Assembly (NCBI RefSeq): GCF_029894125.1 | Contig: NZ_JARXYZ010000012.1 | Coordinates: 1 to 64,000, forward strand | Source: Kitasatospora sp. MAA19 | GTDB taxonomy: Bacteria; Actinomycetota; Actinomycetes; Streptomycetales; Streptomycetaceae | Length of the DNA: 64,000 nt | Direction of reading: 5' to 3' | Shown here: positions 9,298 to 18,346 of the stretch, one piece after another | Layout of the letters: each line of letters opens with the position of its first letter | Numbering within the stretch: the first letter of the stretch is position 1 | Position numbers and translations under genes: made by a program | Notes under the pieces: generated by a model | The model's database searches: none | What the model was told of the DNA's origin: nothing | The model's input: the letters and a program-made list of their open reading frames with translations, nothing else

Positions 9298-10071
9298 GTG
9301 ACCACGCGCGGTGCGGACCGGGATCTGTGGATCCGCCGCTACCACCCGGCCGACGAAGCGCGGGTACGGCTGCTCTGCCTGCCGCACGCGGGAGGCTCGG
9401 CAAGCTTCTACTTCCCGGTCTCCCGGGCCCTCTCGCCGCGGATCGAGGTGCTCGCCGCGCAGTACCCCGGCCGTCAGGACCGGCGGCTGGAACCCTGCAT
9501 CGACAACATCCCCGAACTGGCGGACCGGCTGCTGCCGTTGCTCGTCGGGGAGTGGACCGACCGGCCGCTGGCCCTCTTCGGGCACAGCATGGGTGCGTCG
9601 CTGGCGTTCGAACTGGCCGGCCTGCTGGAGCAGCGGGCCGGGATCGTTCCGGTGATGCTGTTCGCGTCGGGTCGCCGGGCGCCGTCCCGGTTCCGGCCGG
9701 AGGACGACGTGCACCACCGGGGCGACGAGGCGCTGCTCCGCGACGTCAGGCAACTGGCCGGCACGGACAGCCGGGTCCTCGGTGACGACGAGGTGCTTCG
9801 CATGGTGTTGCCCGCGATCCGCAGTGACTACCGGGCGGCCGAGCTGTACCGCCCGGAGCGGGTGCACCGGGTGAGCTGTGCGGTGACGGCACTGGTGGGC
9901 GACGACGACCCCAAGGCGCCGGTGGACGACGTCCGGGCGTGGCAGGAGCACACGAGCGGTGCTTTCGCCCTGGAGGTGTTCCCCGGTGGCCACTTCTACC
10001 TCACCGAGCAGGCACCCCGGCTGATCAGGCGGATCGGGGACGTGCTGGCCGACGCGCCGGCGGACCGCTGA
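9298..10071 (+). CDS. type II thioesterase
   Basis: A 257-residue alpha/beta hydrolase of the editing thioesterase family found beside modular PKS and NRPS genes. These enzymes clear aberrant acyl groups from carrier proteins. It has LCLPHAGGSASFY near the N-terminus, the nucleophile motif FGHSMGA (Ser), a later Asp in GDDDPKAPV, and a C-terminal His in PGGHFYL. Start GTG 9298 is chosen because CCGGAG lies 9 nt upstream. GTG 9265 is in frame but lacks a proper ribosome binding site. It follows the P450 in the same direction and ends at a strong terminator hairpin. Confidence 0.92.
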   Translation: MTTRGADRDLWIRRYHPADEARVRLLCLPHAGGSASFYFPVSRALSPRIEVLAAQYPGRQDRRLEPCIDNIPELADRLLPLLVGEWTDRPLALFGHSMGASLAFELAGLLEQRAGIVPVMLFASGRRAPSRFRPEDDVHHRGDEALLRDVRQLAGTDSRVLGDDEVLRMVLPAIRSDYRAAELYRPERVHRVSCAVTALVGDDDPKAPVDDVRAWQEHTSGAFALEVFPGGHFYLTEQAPRLIRRIGDVLADAPADR

Positions 10072-10085
10072 CGGGACGGTACGAC

Positions 10086-10119
10086 AGGAGCCGCGGGCCG
10101 ACAACGGCCCGCGGCTCCT
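10086..10119. terminator. strong hairpin terminator after the thioesterase
   Basis: Perfect 14-bp arms (AGGAGCCGCGGGCC and its complement) enclose a 6-nt loop, 15 bp after the thioesterase stop. It sits between convergent transcription units. The rest of 10120-10394 holds no recognisable gene. Confidence 0.85.
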
Positions 10120-10394
10120 TGCGCTGTGCGGATCGGCCGAGGGTGAACCCCCACGGCCCCGGCCCCGACGGGACCGGTTCCCGGTCGCCAGGGACGTGGC
10201 CTGAACGGTCGGCGGGGCCGGAGTCCGCGCCCGGGGCGTGACCGGAACACCCGGGCGCCCAGCCGCGTCGCCACATGCCGCTGCCCCTGCCGGGAGACCG
10301 ACAGGGGCAGCAGGCGTACCGTCACGGTGACCGCGCCGGCATCAGCGATGCCGGCGGGCGGGCGGTCGTTCGGGTCGGGTGGTCCGACCCCGGC

Positions 10395-11390
10395 TCAGGC
10401 CATCTGTTCCTTGGCCGCCCGGTCCCGACGGTCGAAGAACGTCGAGTTGAACACCGGCTCCGACCCGAGGCGGGGACCTTCGAGCGCCTCCGACTCACGG
10501 CCGTCCGGGCCCACCGGCACCTCGCCGACCAGCGTGACCCGGTGCAGCACCCGCTCCACGTCGAGGTGGTCGAGGTCGCGCGGCGGGATGTGGCAGGTGG
10601 CCCGGTTGTCCCAGAAGATGACGCTGCCCGGGGCCCAGCGGAACCGCACGGTGTACTCGGGACGGGCGATCTCGTCGAAGAGGTAGCCGAGGACGAGGCG
10701 GCTCTCGATGGGCGACAGGCCGACGATGTGGTCGGTGTAGATCGGGTTCACGAACAGGGCCTTCTGCCCGGTCCGCGGGTGCACCCGGACGAGCGGGTGG
10801 TGGGAGACGAGGGCGTTCTCCTCGACGCGCTTCTGGAAGCCGGCCACGCTGGGCTGCGGCATGCCGGACCAGTTGGCGCCGTACCGGTGCTCCGCGCGCA
10901 GCCCGTCCACGAACTCCTTGAACGGCTCGGACAGGCCATCGTAGGCGGCCACCAGGTTCGTGTACTGGGTGTCGCCGCCGTAGTTCGGCAGCACCTCGGC
11001 ACGGAGGATGGCACCGGCCGGCGGGTTGATGAACGGGGTGAGGTCGGAGTGCCAGCCGTTGTTGCCGGCGTAGGCGTACTTGCGCAGCTCCCGGGTGGCG
11101 TCGCCGCCGAGCTGCTTCTCGAAGCGGCGGTGCTGGATCGTGTAGATCTCCGGCGCGTCCTTGGGCGGCTCGTGGTGGGGGTGACCGTAGGTCAGCTCGC
11201 CGAACTGGCGGCCGAACGCGATCTGCGTCGCGTGGTCGAGCTGCTGGTTCCGGAAGATCACGACCTTCCACTCGTCAAGCGCCTGCTGGATGGTGCTGAT
11301 CTGGTCGGCGTCGAGCGGGCGGGAGATGTCCACGCCCTCGATCTCGGCGCCGATGCGCCCGGCGGCAGGGTTGACGGTGATGCCAGTCAT
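10395..11390 (-). CDS. TauD/TfdA-family Fe(II)/2-oxoglutarate dioxygenase
   Basis: A 331-residue protein whose N-terminus (MTGITVNPAAGRIGAEIEG) and body match the TauD/TfdA dioxygenases. These use iron, O2 and 2-oxoglutarate to hydroxylate or desaturate a substrate. The HxD iron motif is visible in NGWHSDLTPF, and a later RATCHIPPRD segment carries the distal His region. The open frame extends further upstream, but ATG 11390 has GGAGG 9 nt before it and matches the usual family start. The gene stands alone on the minus strand between convergent terminators and a long spacer, with one palindrome copy about 400 bp upstream. It could act in tailoring alongside the P450s. Confidence 0.9.
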   Translation of the reverse strand: MTGITVNPAAGRIGAEIEGVDISRPLDADQISTIQQALDEWKVVIFRNQQLDHATQIAFGRQFGELTYGHPHHEPPKDAPEIYTIQHRRFEKQLGGDATRELRKYAYAGNNGWHSDLTPFINPPAGAILRAEVLPNYGGDTQYTNLVAAYDGLSEPFKEFVDGLRAEHRYGANWSGMPQPSVAGFQKRVEENALVSHHPLVRVHPRTGQKALFVNPIYTDHIVGLSPIESRLVLGYLFDEIARPEYTVRFRWAPGSVIFWDNRATCHIPPRDLDHLDVERVLHRVTLVGEVPVGPDGRESEALEGPRLGSEPVFNSTFFDRRDRAAKEQMA

Positions 11391-12285
11391 TCTGCGGTAC
11401 CTCCGTGAGTGTGGCGGCGAGACGGGTCTCCGCTGCCGCGCTGTAGAGCGGGACGGCACTGTCGCCCGGACGGACGCCCACACCGGCCTTCGGCTGGGAG
11501 ATCGCGGTGGCACCCAGACCCGGTCGGCGGAGATTCCGAGGTGTCGACGCGCAGCCGAAGCGAGGTCCCGCTCCTGGCCGCCGAAGTCAAGGGATGCAGA
11601 ATGCGATGTCGGGAACCGAATTCGGTTCTTCTCTGCGGACAGTGAGTTCCCCGGAGGCCGGGGAATCGCTGCGCGCGCGTCCGAACCGGAGCCGGTGCGC
11701 CTTCCCGCGTTGAGCCGGTGACCTCCATATTCCCGCCCTATGGAATTCACCGTACAAAACCACAGCGTACGGCGTCCGGGGATACGGCGGGAATGGAACC
11801 TTCGTACATGTGACGTGCGGTGACATCGGTCGGAGGGGCGCCGAGCGGGAGCGGTCCCGGGCAGGGGGAAGACGGTCGTCCGGTCTGGCTTGAACAGGTA
11901 CCCGTCAAGCGAGGAGTAGCGGCTGGGTCGGGCTCAGAAGGGCGCCACCGAGCCGGAGTTCGCGAGAGACGGGATCGCGGGCCCGGGATTTTCCGGCGGC
12001 TCGCTCCCGCTGTGCGGTGACTCCCATCAGCGGAAATGCCGACGGTGGGCCGTTCGTTCGGGTGGGGACGGTCCGTCGGGTCCGAGCTCGGCGGAGTTTA
12101 CCGTCGACGTCTTTCGCACAAACGCTCCATTCGGCCAGCTTGCCGACTACGCTGCTACGCACCGAACTTCGGCTGGATCCCGCCGGTTGGGGGGAAACCG
12201 CCGCCGGGATCCGTCGCGTCCTGAAGCGCACCCGATCAGCCGAGGTACGCCCAACCGTTTCCTCATTCCAGAGATTGAGATCGTC
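11391..12285. other. 895-bp spacer without a recognisable gene
   Basis: Short open frames here look like compositional noise. Two sites stand out: a perfect 16-bp palindrome GAACCGAATTCGGTTC at 11613-11628 and a degenerate copy of the cluster palindrome at 11794-11809. The spacer separates the leftward dioxygenase gene from the rightward secreted SnoaL-like gene. Confidence 0.7.
11794..11809 (-). promoter_or_regulatory. degenerate cluster palindrome H
   Basis: TGGAACCTTCGTACAT matches the central ACCTTCGTACA of the cluster site. Read leftward it has the promoter-facing orientation (ACGAAGGTTCC), with TTCCCG directly next to it but no convincing -10. It could control the dioxygenase gene, though the leader would be about 370 nt. 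Weaker than the other copies. Confidence 0.4.
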
Positions 12286-13254
12286 ATGCCGAGAACGACT
12301 TCGCTGGCCCGGAGAACCGCTGTCGCTCTGCTGGCCGCAGCGAGCTTCGCGACGGTGTCCGGAATCACGCCGGCTTCCGCCGCCACCGTCTCCGCGCCGT
12401 CCCGCGACGGTCTGACCGCCGTTGACGTCCAGCGTTCAAGTGTCGCCCTGGAGCGCAACAAGCGCATCGCCGTCGACGTCCTCACCCAGCTCTTCGAGAA
12501 GGGCGACGTCAAGGTCGCGGACCAGCATGTCCGCGCCGACTTCATCCAGCACAGCCCCACCGTCCCCGACGGCCGCGACGCGCTCAAGGGCCTCGCCCGT
12601 GACCTGCACGCGCGCTACCCGGGGCTCACGTACAACGTCAAGCGGGTCCTCGCCCAGGGCGACCTGGTCCTGGTGCACTCCAATCCCATCCAGGAGCCCG
12701 GGACCCGCGGCGACGACGTGATGGACATCTTCCGTTTCGACGGGAACGGCAGGATCGCCGAGCACTGGGACACCCGCGAGGGCGTGCCGGCGACCACGGT
12801 CAACGGCAACGACATGTTCGGCACGGTCAGCAACCCGAACACGAACCAGCCGAGCGGGCCCTGCTGGGAGACGCCCCTCAGCCAGAAGGTCGTCCTCGAC
12901 TACTTCAACACGCTCCTCGTCGAGAAGAACCCCGACGCCGTCAGCTACCTCATGCCGGAGTACTACCAGCACAACCCCTCCGTTCCCAACGGAACGGTCG
13001 GCATGCGCGAGGGATTCGCCGAGTTCTTCCGACAGTTCCCGAACGTGACCGCGGATCTGAAGCGCACCATCGCCGACCGGGACTATGTCGCCGTGCACTT
13101 CCGCTACCGCCTCCACCCCGAGGACAGCGGGCAGGCGATCATGGGCATCTTCCGCGTGGAGAAGCAGGCGAACGGAGAGCTGAAGATCATCGAGCACTGG
13201 GACGTCATAGAGAACATCCCGGCCACCTCCGCCAACAACAACACCATGTTCTGA
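12286..13254 (+). CDS. secreted protein with two tandem SnoaL-like domains
   Basis: A 322-residue protein. Start ATG 12286 gives a classical signal peptide (MPRTTSLARRTAVALLAAAS, then a cleavage region ending PASAA). The mature part holds two related SnoaL/NTF2-like domains, roughly residues 50-175 and 195-320. Both share the pattern of an HxPxVPxG segment, then IFR, then EHWD (IAEHWD near 165, IIEHWD near 306). The fold is used by polyketide cyclases and small hydrolases, but a secreted double-domain version has no firm function. Its promoter lacks a clear cluster palindrome, so membership in the biosynthetic pathway is uncertain. It converges on an MFS gene across a hairpin. Confidence 0.8.
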   Translation: MPRTTSLARRTAVALLAAASFATVSGITPASAATVSAPSRDGLTAVDVQRSSVALERNKRIAVDVLTQLFEKGDVKVADQHVRADFIQHSPTVPDGRDALKGLARDLHARYPGLTYNVKRVLAQGDLVLVHSNPIQEPGTRGDDVMDIFRFDGNGRIAEHWDTREGVPATTVNGNDMFGTVSNPNTNQPSGPCWETPLSQKVVLDYFNTLLVEKNPDAVSYLMPEYYQHNPSVPNGTVGMREGFAEFFRQFPNVTADLKRTIADRDYVAVHFRYRLHPEDSGQAIMGIFRVEKQANGELKIIEHWDVIENIPATSANNNTMF

Positions 13255-13285
13255 CCCCTCCCCGGATCCCGCCGGGGGTCCTGCG

Positions 13286-13318
13286 CGTGGCCCGCCTCCG
13301 GTCCGGTGGCGGGCCACG
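13286..13318. terminator. bidirectional hairpin terminator
   Basis: Perfect 11-bp arms (CGTGGCCCGCC and complement) lie between the convergent SnoaL-like and MFS genes. Confidence 0.75.
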
Positions 13319-13330
13319 GGCTCGTGGCGC

Positions 13331-14593
13331 CTACTGACGATGCGTCAGATTCGCCACCTGGCCGTCCTGTTCGACGGCCGTCGCCGGCGGAGTGTCCGGC
13401 TTTCGGGGCAGGAGGAGCGGGCTGGTGAGGATGGCGAGTCCGGCGACCGCGAGCGCGATGCGCGGGCTGGTGGCGTCGGCGAGCAGCCCGGCCAGCGCGG
13501 TGAAGACCGCGATCCCCGCCTGCTGGCCGATCAACCATGCCGAGAGCGTACGGGCGACGCGTTGTGGGGGAGTGTGTTCGAGCCGGTAGGTGGCGACCAC
13601 CGGCGTGAAGAGACTCATGTTCAGGATGATCGCCAGCTCCACGGCGATCACCGTCACGAGGCCGACGGTACCGGGGCGGACGAGGACGAGGCCGATCAGC
13701 CAGACCACACGCAGGGTGCCGGCGACGCGCAGGACGCGGTGCTGGCCGTACCGGGCCACGACACGGGGCGCCAGCCGGGAGCCGATCAGCCCGCCGACGC
13801 AGGGGGCGGCGAAGGCGAGGCCGTACTGCCAGGGGGCGAACCCGAGGTCGCGCAGCAGGATCACGGCCAGCAGCGGCTCGGTGGCCATGATGAGCCCGGA
13901 GACGAGCATGTTGTTGAGGAAGAGCGCGCGCAGACCGGGATGGGCCATGATGTGCCGCCAGCCGTCCAGCAGGTCGCCGGAGCGCAGCTGTTTCCCGCCG
14001 GACCTGTGCGGGGGCTCCTCCCGGCCGCGGATCGCGGTGATGCCGAGCGCGGAGAGCAGGTAGCCGGCCGCGTCGGCGACGACGGTGGCGACCGGTCCGA
14101 AGATGCCGATCGCCGCGCCGCCCAGCGGCGGCCCGATCGCGATGGAGCTCCAGTTCGTGGACTCGAACCGCGCGTTCGCCACGAGCAGGTGCTCCGGCCG
14201 GACGATGGTCTGGAGGTAGGCGCCGCTGGCCGAGTTGAAGGCGATCTTGGCGGCGGCGACGATGGCCGAGGTGATGAGCAGTTGGGCGAAACTGAGCCAG
14301 CCGAAGGCGTAGCACACCGGGACGGTCAGGATGACCGCGCACCGGGTCAGGTTCATGGCGATCATGACCGGCCGCTTGCGGTGGTACTCCACCCAGGGCG
14401 CGAGCGGCACCGCGATCAGCGCGCCCACGGTCGGCGCCACCGCGGAGAGCGCGGACACCTCCGAGGTGCTGGCGTGCAGCGCCAGCACGGCGATCAGCGG
14501 GAACGCGCCGAACCCCAACCCGGACCCGTAGGCACTCACCGCATAAGACGCCCACAGCCAGCCGAACGGCCGGCCCAGGGATCGTTTCGTCAT
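13331..14593 (-). CDS. MFS transporter, 12-helix EntS/MFS_3-like
   Basis: A 420-residue membrane protein starting MTKRSLGRPFGWLWASYAVS, with alternating hydrophobic segments and the WVEYHRKRPVMI loop typical of the MFS_3 group that includes the enterobactin exporter. It is shorter than the 14-helix exporter at 5387 and not its paralogue. It is the last gene of a leftward series (two CitE-like genes, cyclase, P450, PrpD-like gene) but sits 170 bp after the PrpD-like gene, so it may have its own promoter. Likely exports product, an intermediate or an acidic metabolite. Confidence 0.88.
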   Translation of the reverse strand: MTKRSLGRPFGWLWASYAVSAYGSGLGFGAFPLIAVLALHASTSEVSALSAVAPTVGALIAVPLAPWVEYHRKRPVMIAMNLTRCAVILTVPVCYAFGWLSFAQLLITSAIVAAAKIAFNSASGAYLQTIVRPEHLLVANARFESTNWSSIAIGPPLGGAAIGIFGPVATVVADAAGYLLSALGITAIRGREEPPHRSGGKQLRSGDLLDGWRHIMAHPGLRALFLNNMLVSGLIMATEPLLAVILLRDLGFAPWQYGLAFAAPCVGGLIGSRLAPRVVARYGQHRVLRVAGTLRVVWLIGLVLVRPGTVGLVTVIAVELAIILNMSLFTPVVATYRLEHTPPQRVARTLSAWLIGQQAGIAVFTALAGLLADATSPRIALAVAGLAILTSPLLLPRKPDTPPATAVEQDGQVANLTHRQ

Positions 14594-14763
14594 GGAGCCT
14601 CGTGCCCTCTCCTTCCCGTGGCGGCCGTCGCCGCGGGATCTCCGGGCATCAAATCAAGGCTGCGGAAGGAGGAGCAAACAACCGATCAGACAGGGAACCC
14701 CAACCATGCGTTGTGTCTTCGGCGGAGGGTGAACCGTCAGTTGGGCGGCGCGCGACCCGGTGA

Positions 14764-16176
14764 TCAGACCGGCCGGCTGCGCAGGGCCGTGGTCAGCGCG
14801 GTGAGATCCGGTGCGCTCGGCAGTCCGGCCGTCAGTTCGGCGACCTGCTCGGCCTGCACGGGGGAGATCGTCCGTTCGGCGTTGATCCGAAACTTGGTGA
14901 TCAGTTCCGCGGGCGTGAGCGGGTTCTCCGGGCCGCCCCGGTTCACCTCGACCCGTTCGACGTGCCGGGAGCCGTCGACGAGTTCGGCCGTCAGCACCGC
15001 GGGGAACTGGTGCGGAAAGATGCTGGTGCACCGCGCGTCCGGGACCACCCGGACCTTCTCGGCAAGGGCCAGCCGGTCCGCCGACCGCACGGCGGCATCG
15101 GTGAAGTCCGCATGGGACACGCCCAGCCCGCCTCCGCCCAGCAGCGCCGCCGCGATCGTGAACGGACCGCTGAACGCGCCGTGGTACCCCGATCGCGGCC
15201 GGATCTTGGCCGCGTGGGGTTCCCCGATGGTGTGCACGACCGGCGCCGGAACCCCGAGGGTGAGTGCCGTGACGGCGCCCGGATCGACCCCCTTCGCCCG
15301 CAGCCGCAGGGCGGCGTCGATGCCGGCATGGGTGAAGTGGTTGCACGGGTAGGGCTTGACGAACAGTCGTCGGGCCTCCCAGCGCGTCCCGAGACCGTCG
15401 GTGAGCTGGCCGGCGTCGGCGCGATCACCGCAGAACGCGGTGAGGAAGCCGAACCGTCCCTCCAGCGCCGTCGTCGGCCCGGTGATCCCGTGCCGGGCCA
15501 GCTCGGCGGCGACGACCCCGGCATGGGCCGACCAGCCGCAGTGCGTGCGCTTGACGGTGCCACCGGTCCGGTTCGCCTCGATGATCCCGGAGCCCATGCT
15601 GCAGGCGATGCCGATGACCGAGGTCAGTTCCTCCTCGTCGAGCCCGTACAGCATTCCGGCGGCGACGGCGGCGCCGACCGTGCCGCAGATCGCGGTGGCG
15701 TGCAGGCCGCGGTCGAAGAAGATCGAGTTGTTCGCCGCCGGGTCGTACCCGGCCATGCCGAGCCGGCAGGTGACCTCGACGCCGATCGCGGCGGCGTCGA
15801 GCAGCGCTGCGCCGGACGCCCCCACGGTCTCGGCGACGGCGAGCGCGGCCGGCAGCACCGCCGCGGACGGGTGCAGCACCGAGGGCAGGTGGGTGTCGTC
15901 GAAGTCCAGGCCGTGCGCGAGCGTTCCGTTGACCAGCGCTGCCGCGGGAGCGGGCAGCCGCCGGTCGGCCGCGATCGCCGTGGCCTGCGGTGCACCGCCC
16001 CAGGATCCGGCCATGGCGGCCACCGCCGCGGCGACACCGGTCGGCACGGCGGCGAGGCTGTTCCCGAGGAGGTCCAGGACCCGCCCGGCCATCTCCTCGC
16101 GGAAATCCCGGGGCAGACCGGTGTGGGCGGTGGTGTGGGCCAGCTGTGCCAGCCGTTGCGCGGGAGTGGGGGTCAT
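14764..16176 (-). CDS. MmgE/PrpD-family dehydratase-like protein
   Basis: A 470-residue protein starting MTPTPAQRLAQLAHTTAHTG. It matches the MmgE/PrpD family, whose best-known member PrpD dehydrates 2-methylcitrate to methylaconitate; fungal alkylcitrate dehydratases that build maleic anhydrides are related. Family segments seen are the N-terminal VAAMAGSWGG, HGLDFDDTHLPSVLHPSAAVLPAALAVAE, and KPYPCNHFTHAGIDAAL. Start ATG 16176 overlaps the stop of the CitE-like gene by 4 nt (ATGA), so the two are translationally coupled. Context suggests dehydration of a citrate-like CoA-derived precursor. The exact substrate is unknown, because members of this family also act on other hydroxy-acids. Confidence 0.85.
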   Translation of the reverse strand: MTPTPAQRLAQLAHTTAHTGLPRDFREEMAGRVLDLLGNSLAAVPTGVAAAVAAMAGSWGGAPQATAIAADRRLPAPAAALVNGTLAHGLDFDDTHLPSVLHPSAAVLPAALAVAETVGASGAALLDAAAIGVEVTCRLGMAGYDPAANNSIFFDRGLHATAICGTVGAAVAAGMLYGLDEEELTSVIGIACSMGSGIIEANRTGGTVKRTHCGWSAHAGVVAAELARHGITGPTTALEGRFGFLTAFCGDRADAGQLTDGLGTRWEARRLFVKPYPCNHFTHAGIDAALRLRAKGVDPGAVTALTLGVPAPVVHTIGEPHAAKIRPRSGYHGAFSGPFTIAAALLGGGGLGVSHADFTDAAVRSADRLALAEKVRVVPDARCTSIFPHQFPAVLTAELVDGSRHVERVEVNRGGPENPLTPAELITKFRINAERTISPVQAEQVAELTAGLPSAPDLTALTTALRSRPV

Positions 16177-17006
16177 GCGCCGGCCTCCCTTCGGGCGAGC
16201 GCATCGGCGAGGTCGACCAGCCACCTCGCGTTGGCCAGGAGCGCGGCGTCGACGAACCGGCCCTGGTCGTCGAGCCACGCGGCGGCGCCCCGCCCCACCT
16301 GGTCGGCAAGGCGTGCCAGGGCCGCGGCCACCTCGTCGGGATCCGGTGTGAAGATCCGGTTCACCACGCTCACCTGTGTGGGATGCAGGACCGATCGGCC
16401 GAAGAAGCCGCGCTTTCCGGCGGCGAGGGTGTCAGCGCTGAGGCCGGCCACGTCCGCGACGTCAGTCCAGGCGGACAGCGGCGGACTGGGCAGCCCCGCG
16501 GCTCGGGCGGCGTTGACGATGCGCTGGCGTGCCCAGTCCAGTGCGCCGATGTCGCCGAGCCGGAGATCCGCCATGAGGTCGGCCTCACCGAGGGAGAGCA
16601 GGGCGACACCGGAGTGGGCAGTGGCGATCCGGTACGCGTTCTCCACGCCCAGTGCCGATTCGATGATCGCGTGCACGGGCAGACCGGTCTCCACCGCCGC
16701 TGCCCGGACGAGCTCCGGATCCTCGACCTTGGGCAGTCGAAGTCCGGCCGCGGCGGTTCCGGTCAGGGCCGCCAGATCGGCCTCACCCCACGGTGACTCG
16801 AGCGAGTTGACGCGCACCCAGACCGGCTTGGGCCAGTGCTCCGTCAGGGCCTCGATCACCTGGTCGCGGGCAAGCCGCTTCGCGTCCGCGGGCACCGCGT
16901 CCTCCAGGTCCAGCACAACGGCGTCGGTCTGCCCGGCCATGGCCTTGCCGAGCAGATCGATCCGGTGGGCGGGAACGTAGAGCCAGCTGCGAATCGGTTC
17001 CATCAT
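16173..17006 (-). CDS. CitE-like HpcH/HpaI-family lyase (first copy)
   Basis: About 277 residues. The RSWLYVPAHRIDLLGKAM N-terminus and the metal-site motif VVLDLEDAVP identify the citrate lyase beta-subunit/HpcH-HpaI aldolase family. These cleave or form C-C bonds in citryl-, malyl- or citramalyl-CoA-type substrates. Further family marks are RLPKVEDPE, IIESALGVENA and LLSLGEADLMADL. Several in-frame starts (GTG 17012, GTG 17009, ATG 17006, ATG 17003) follow GGGGAG; 17006 is chosen by spacing. It is coupled by ATGA to the PrpD-like gene. A second member lies at 19174. A lyase followed by a dehydratase suggests handling of a tricarboxylate-like CoA ester. Confidence 0.88.
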   Translation of the reverse strand: MMEPIRSWLYVPAHRIDLLGKAMAGQTDAVVLDLEDAVPADAKRLARDQVIEALTEHWPKPVWVRVNSLESPWGEADLAALTGTAAAGLRLPKVEDPELVRAAAVETGLPVHAIIESALGVENAYRIATAHSGVALLSLGEADLMADLRLGDIGALDWARQRIVNAARAAGLPSPPLSAWTDVADVAGLSADTLAAGKRGFFGRSVLHPTQVSVVNRIFTPDPDEVAAALARLADQVGRGAAAWLDDQGRFVDAALLANARWLVDLADALARREAGA

Positions 17007-17105
17007 CACCACTCCCCAGGGGGACGTCCGGTGCTCAGCGGCCTTTCGCGACCGCCGAGCACCCGTCCCCGTCGTCGATGCCCGCGCGCCGACCGGCCGG
17101 GGCGG

Positions 17106-17127
17106 CGTTGCCCGGCGTCGGGCAACG
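17106..17127. terminator. hairpin between the P450 and first CitE-like gene
   Basis: Arms CGTTGCCCG / CGGGCAACG with a short loop lie in the 156-bp gap inside an otherwise tight leftward gene series. It could attenuate the downstream CitE, PrpD and MFS genes relative to the P450. No U-tract was seen. Confidence 0.45.
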
Positions 17128-17162
17128 TGGATCTCCGGAGGCGATCCCGGTCCTCGCCTTCC

Positions 17163-18338
17163 TTACGCCTCGGCCGCTCCGAGCAGCAGGTCCAGCCGGC
17201 GCGGCCCCCAGACGTGCCCGGTCGACCACTTCACGGCGTCGCCGGGTGCGAGCGTGAACTCCGGGATCGCACGAAGCCATTCCTCCAGGGCGATGCGCAT
17301 CTCCATCCGGGCCATGGAGGAACCGATGCACCGGTGGATGCCGACCCCGAAGGCCAGGTGACGGTTGACCTCCCGGCCGATGTCGACCCGGTCCGCGGAC
17401 GGGAACTCCGCGCTGTCCCGGTTGGCCGACGGCATCCCCAGCAGGATGGAATCACCCGCGCTGAGCTGCGCACCGTGGAACTCGGTGTCCCGGGTGACCA
17501 CACGGGCGATCTGGACGGGGGAGAAGGCGCGCAGGAACTCCTCGACGGCGGTGGGGATCAGCTCGGGCTCGGCCACGAGCCGCTTGCGGTCCTCCGGGTG
17601 ACGGGCCAGGTGCCACAGACTGCTGCCGAGGGCGCTCCACGTGGTGTCGATGCCCGCGGTGATGATCAGCACCAGGGACCCGATCAGCTCGGGGCCGGTC
17701 AGTTTGCGGCCGTCGATCTCGGCGGACAGCACGCAGCTCACCAGGTCCTCGCCGGGCTCCCGGCGCCGCTGCTCGATCAGGTCGTCGAGGAACGGCTGGG
17801 TCTGCGCCATCGCGGCCTGGATCTCCTCCATCTCGTTGGCCTCGAGGAGGGCGCGCATCTGCTCGGCGAACTCGTCCTGACGGTCGTCGTCGCAGCCGAT
17901 CATCCGCGCCATGAAGCGCGACGGGATCCTCTTGGCGTACTCGGCCGCGGCGTCGCAGCGGTCCCGGCCCGTGATCCCCGCCAGCAGTTCGCGGGCGTGT
18001 TCGCGGACCGACGGCTCCAGCGCCTTGATCTGCCGGGGGCTGAAGGCGGGGAGCAGCGTGCGTCGGAACGCGCCGTGCCGCGGCGGGTCCAGGGTGATCG
18101 GCGGCCGTTCGGCGAGGTCGTCGCCGAAGGCGTTCTTGGGCACGCTGATCGAGACCGAGGAGAACAGCTCGGGGTCCTTGGCCACGTCGTCGACCGCTTG
18201 GTAGCTCGCCGCGATCCAGTAGCCGCCGTGCTTCTCGCTGTGTGCCACCGGACAGCCGCCGCGCATGTCGTCGTACACCGTGAAGGGGTTCTCCGCGACG
18301 GGCGGGGAGAACAGGTCGAAATCGTTCTCGTAGGGCAT
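17163..18338 (-). CDS. cytochrome P450 monooxygenase
   Basis: A 391-residue P450 starting at ATG 18338 (MPYENDFDLFSPPVAENPFT). It has the I-helix motif ITAGIDTTWSAL with the acid-alcohol pair Asp-Thr intact, ExxR within EEFLRAFSP, and heme loop FGVGIHRCIGSS with Cys337 as ligand. It lies 8 bp downstream of the cyclase-family gene and is clearly co-transcribed with it. Its N-terminal style (CPVAHSEKHGGYW) resembles the P450 at 25773 (CPVSYSRKHGGFW), so the two may be paralogues acting at related positions. Confidence 0.95.
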   Translation of the reverse strand: MPYENDFDLFSPPVAENPFTVYDDMRGGCPVAHSEKHGGYWIAASYQAVDDVAKDPELFSSVSISVPKNAFGDDLAERPPITLDPPRHGAFRRTLLPAFSPRQIKALEPSVREHARELLAGITGRDRCDAAAEYAKRIPSRFMARMIGCDDDRQDEFAEQMRALLEANEMEEIQAAMAQTQPFLDDLIEQRRREPGEDLVSCVLSAEIDGRKLTGPELIGSLVLIITAGIDTTWSALGSSLWHLARHPEDRKRLVAEPELIPTAVEEFLRAFSPVQIARVVTRDTEFHGAQLSAGDSILLGMPSANRDSAEFPSADRVDIGREVNRHLAFGVGIHRCIGSSMARMEMRIALEEWLRAIPEFTLAPGDAVKWSTGHVWGPRRLDLLLGAAEA

Positions 18339-18346
18339 GGTCGTGC

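Noticed and set aside
7966..10104. Minus-strand open frame (712 codons) over the P450 and thioesterase
   Set aside because: Shadow of two well-supported genes; no motifs of its own.
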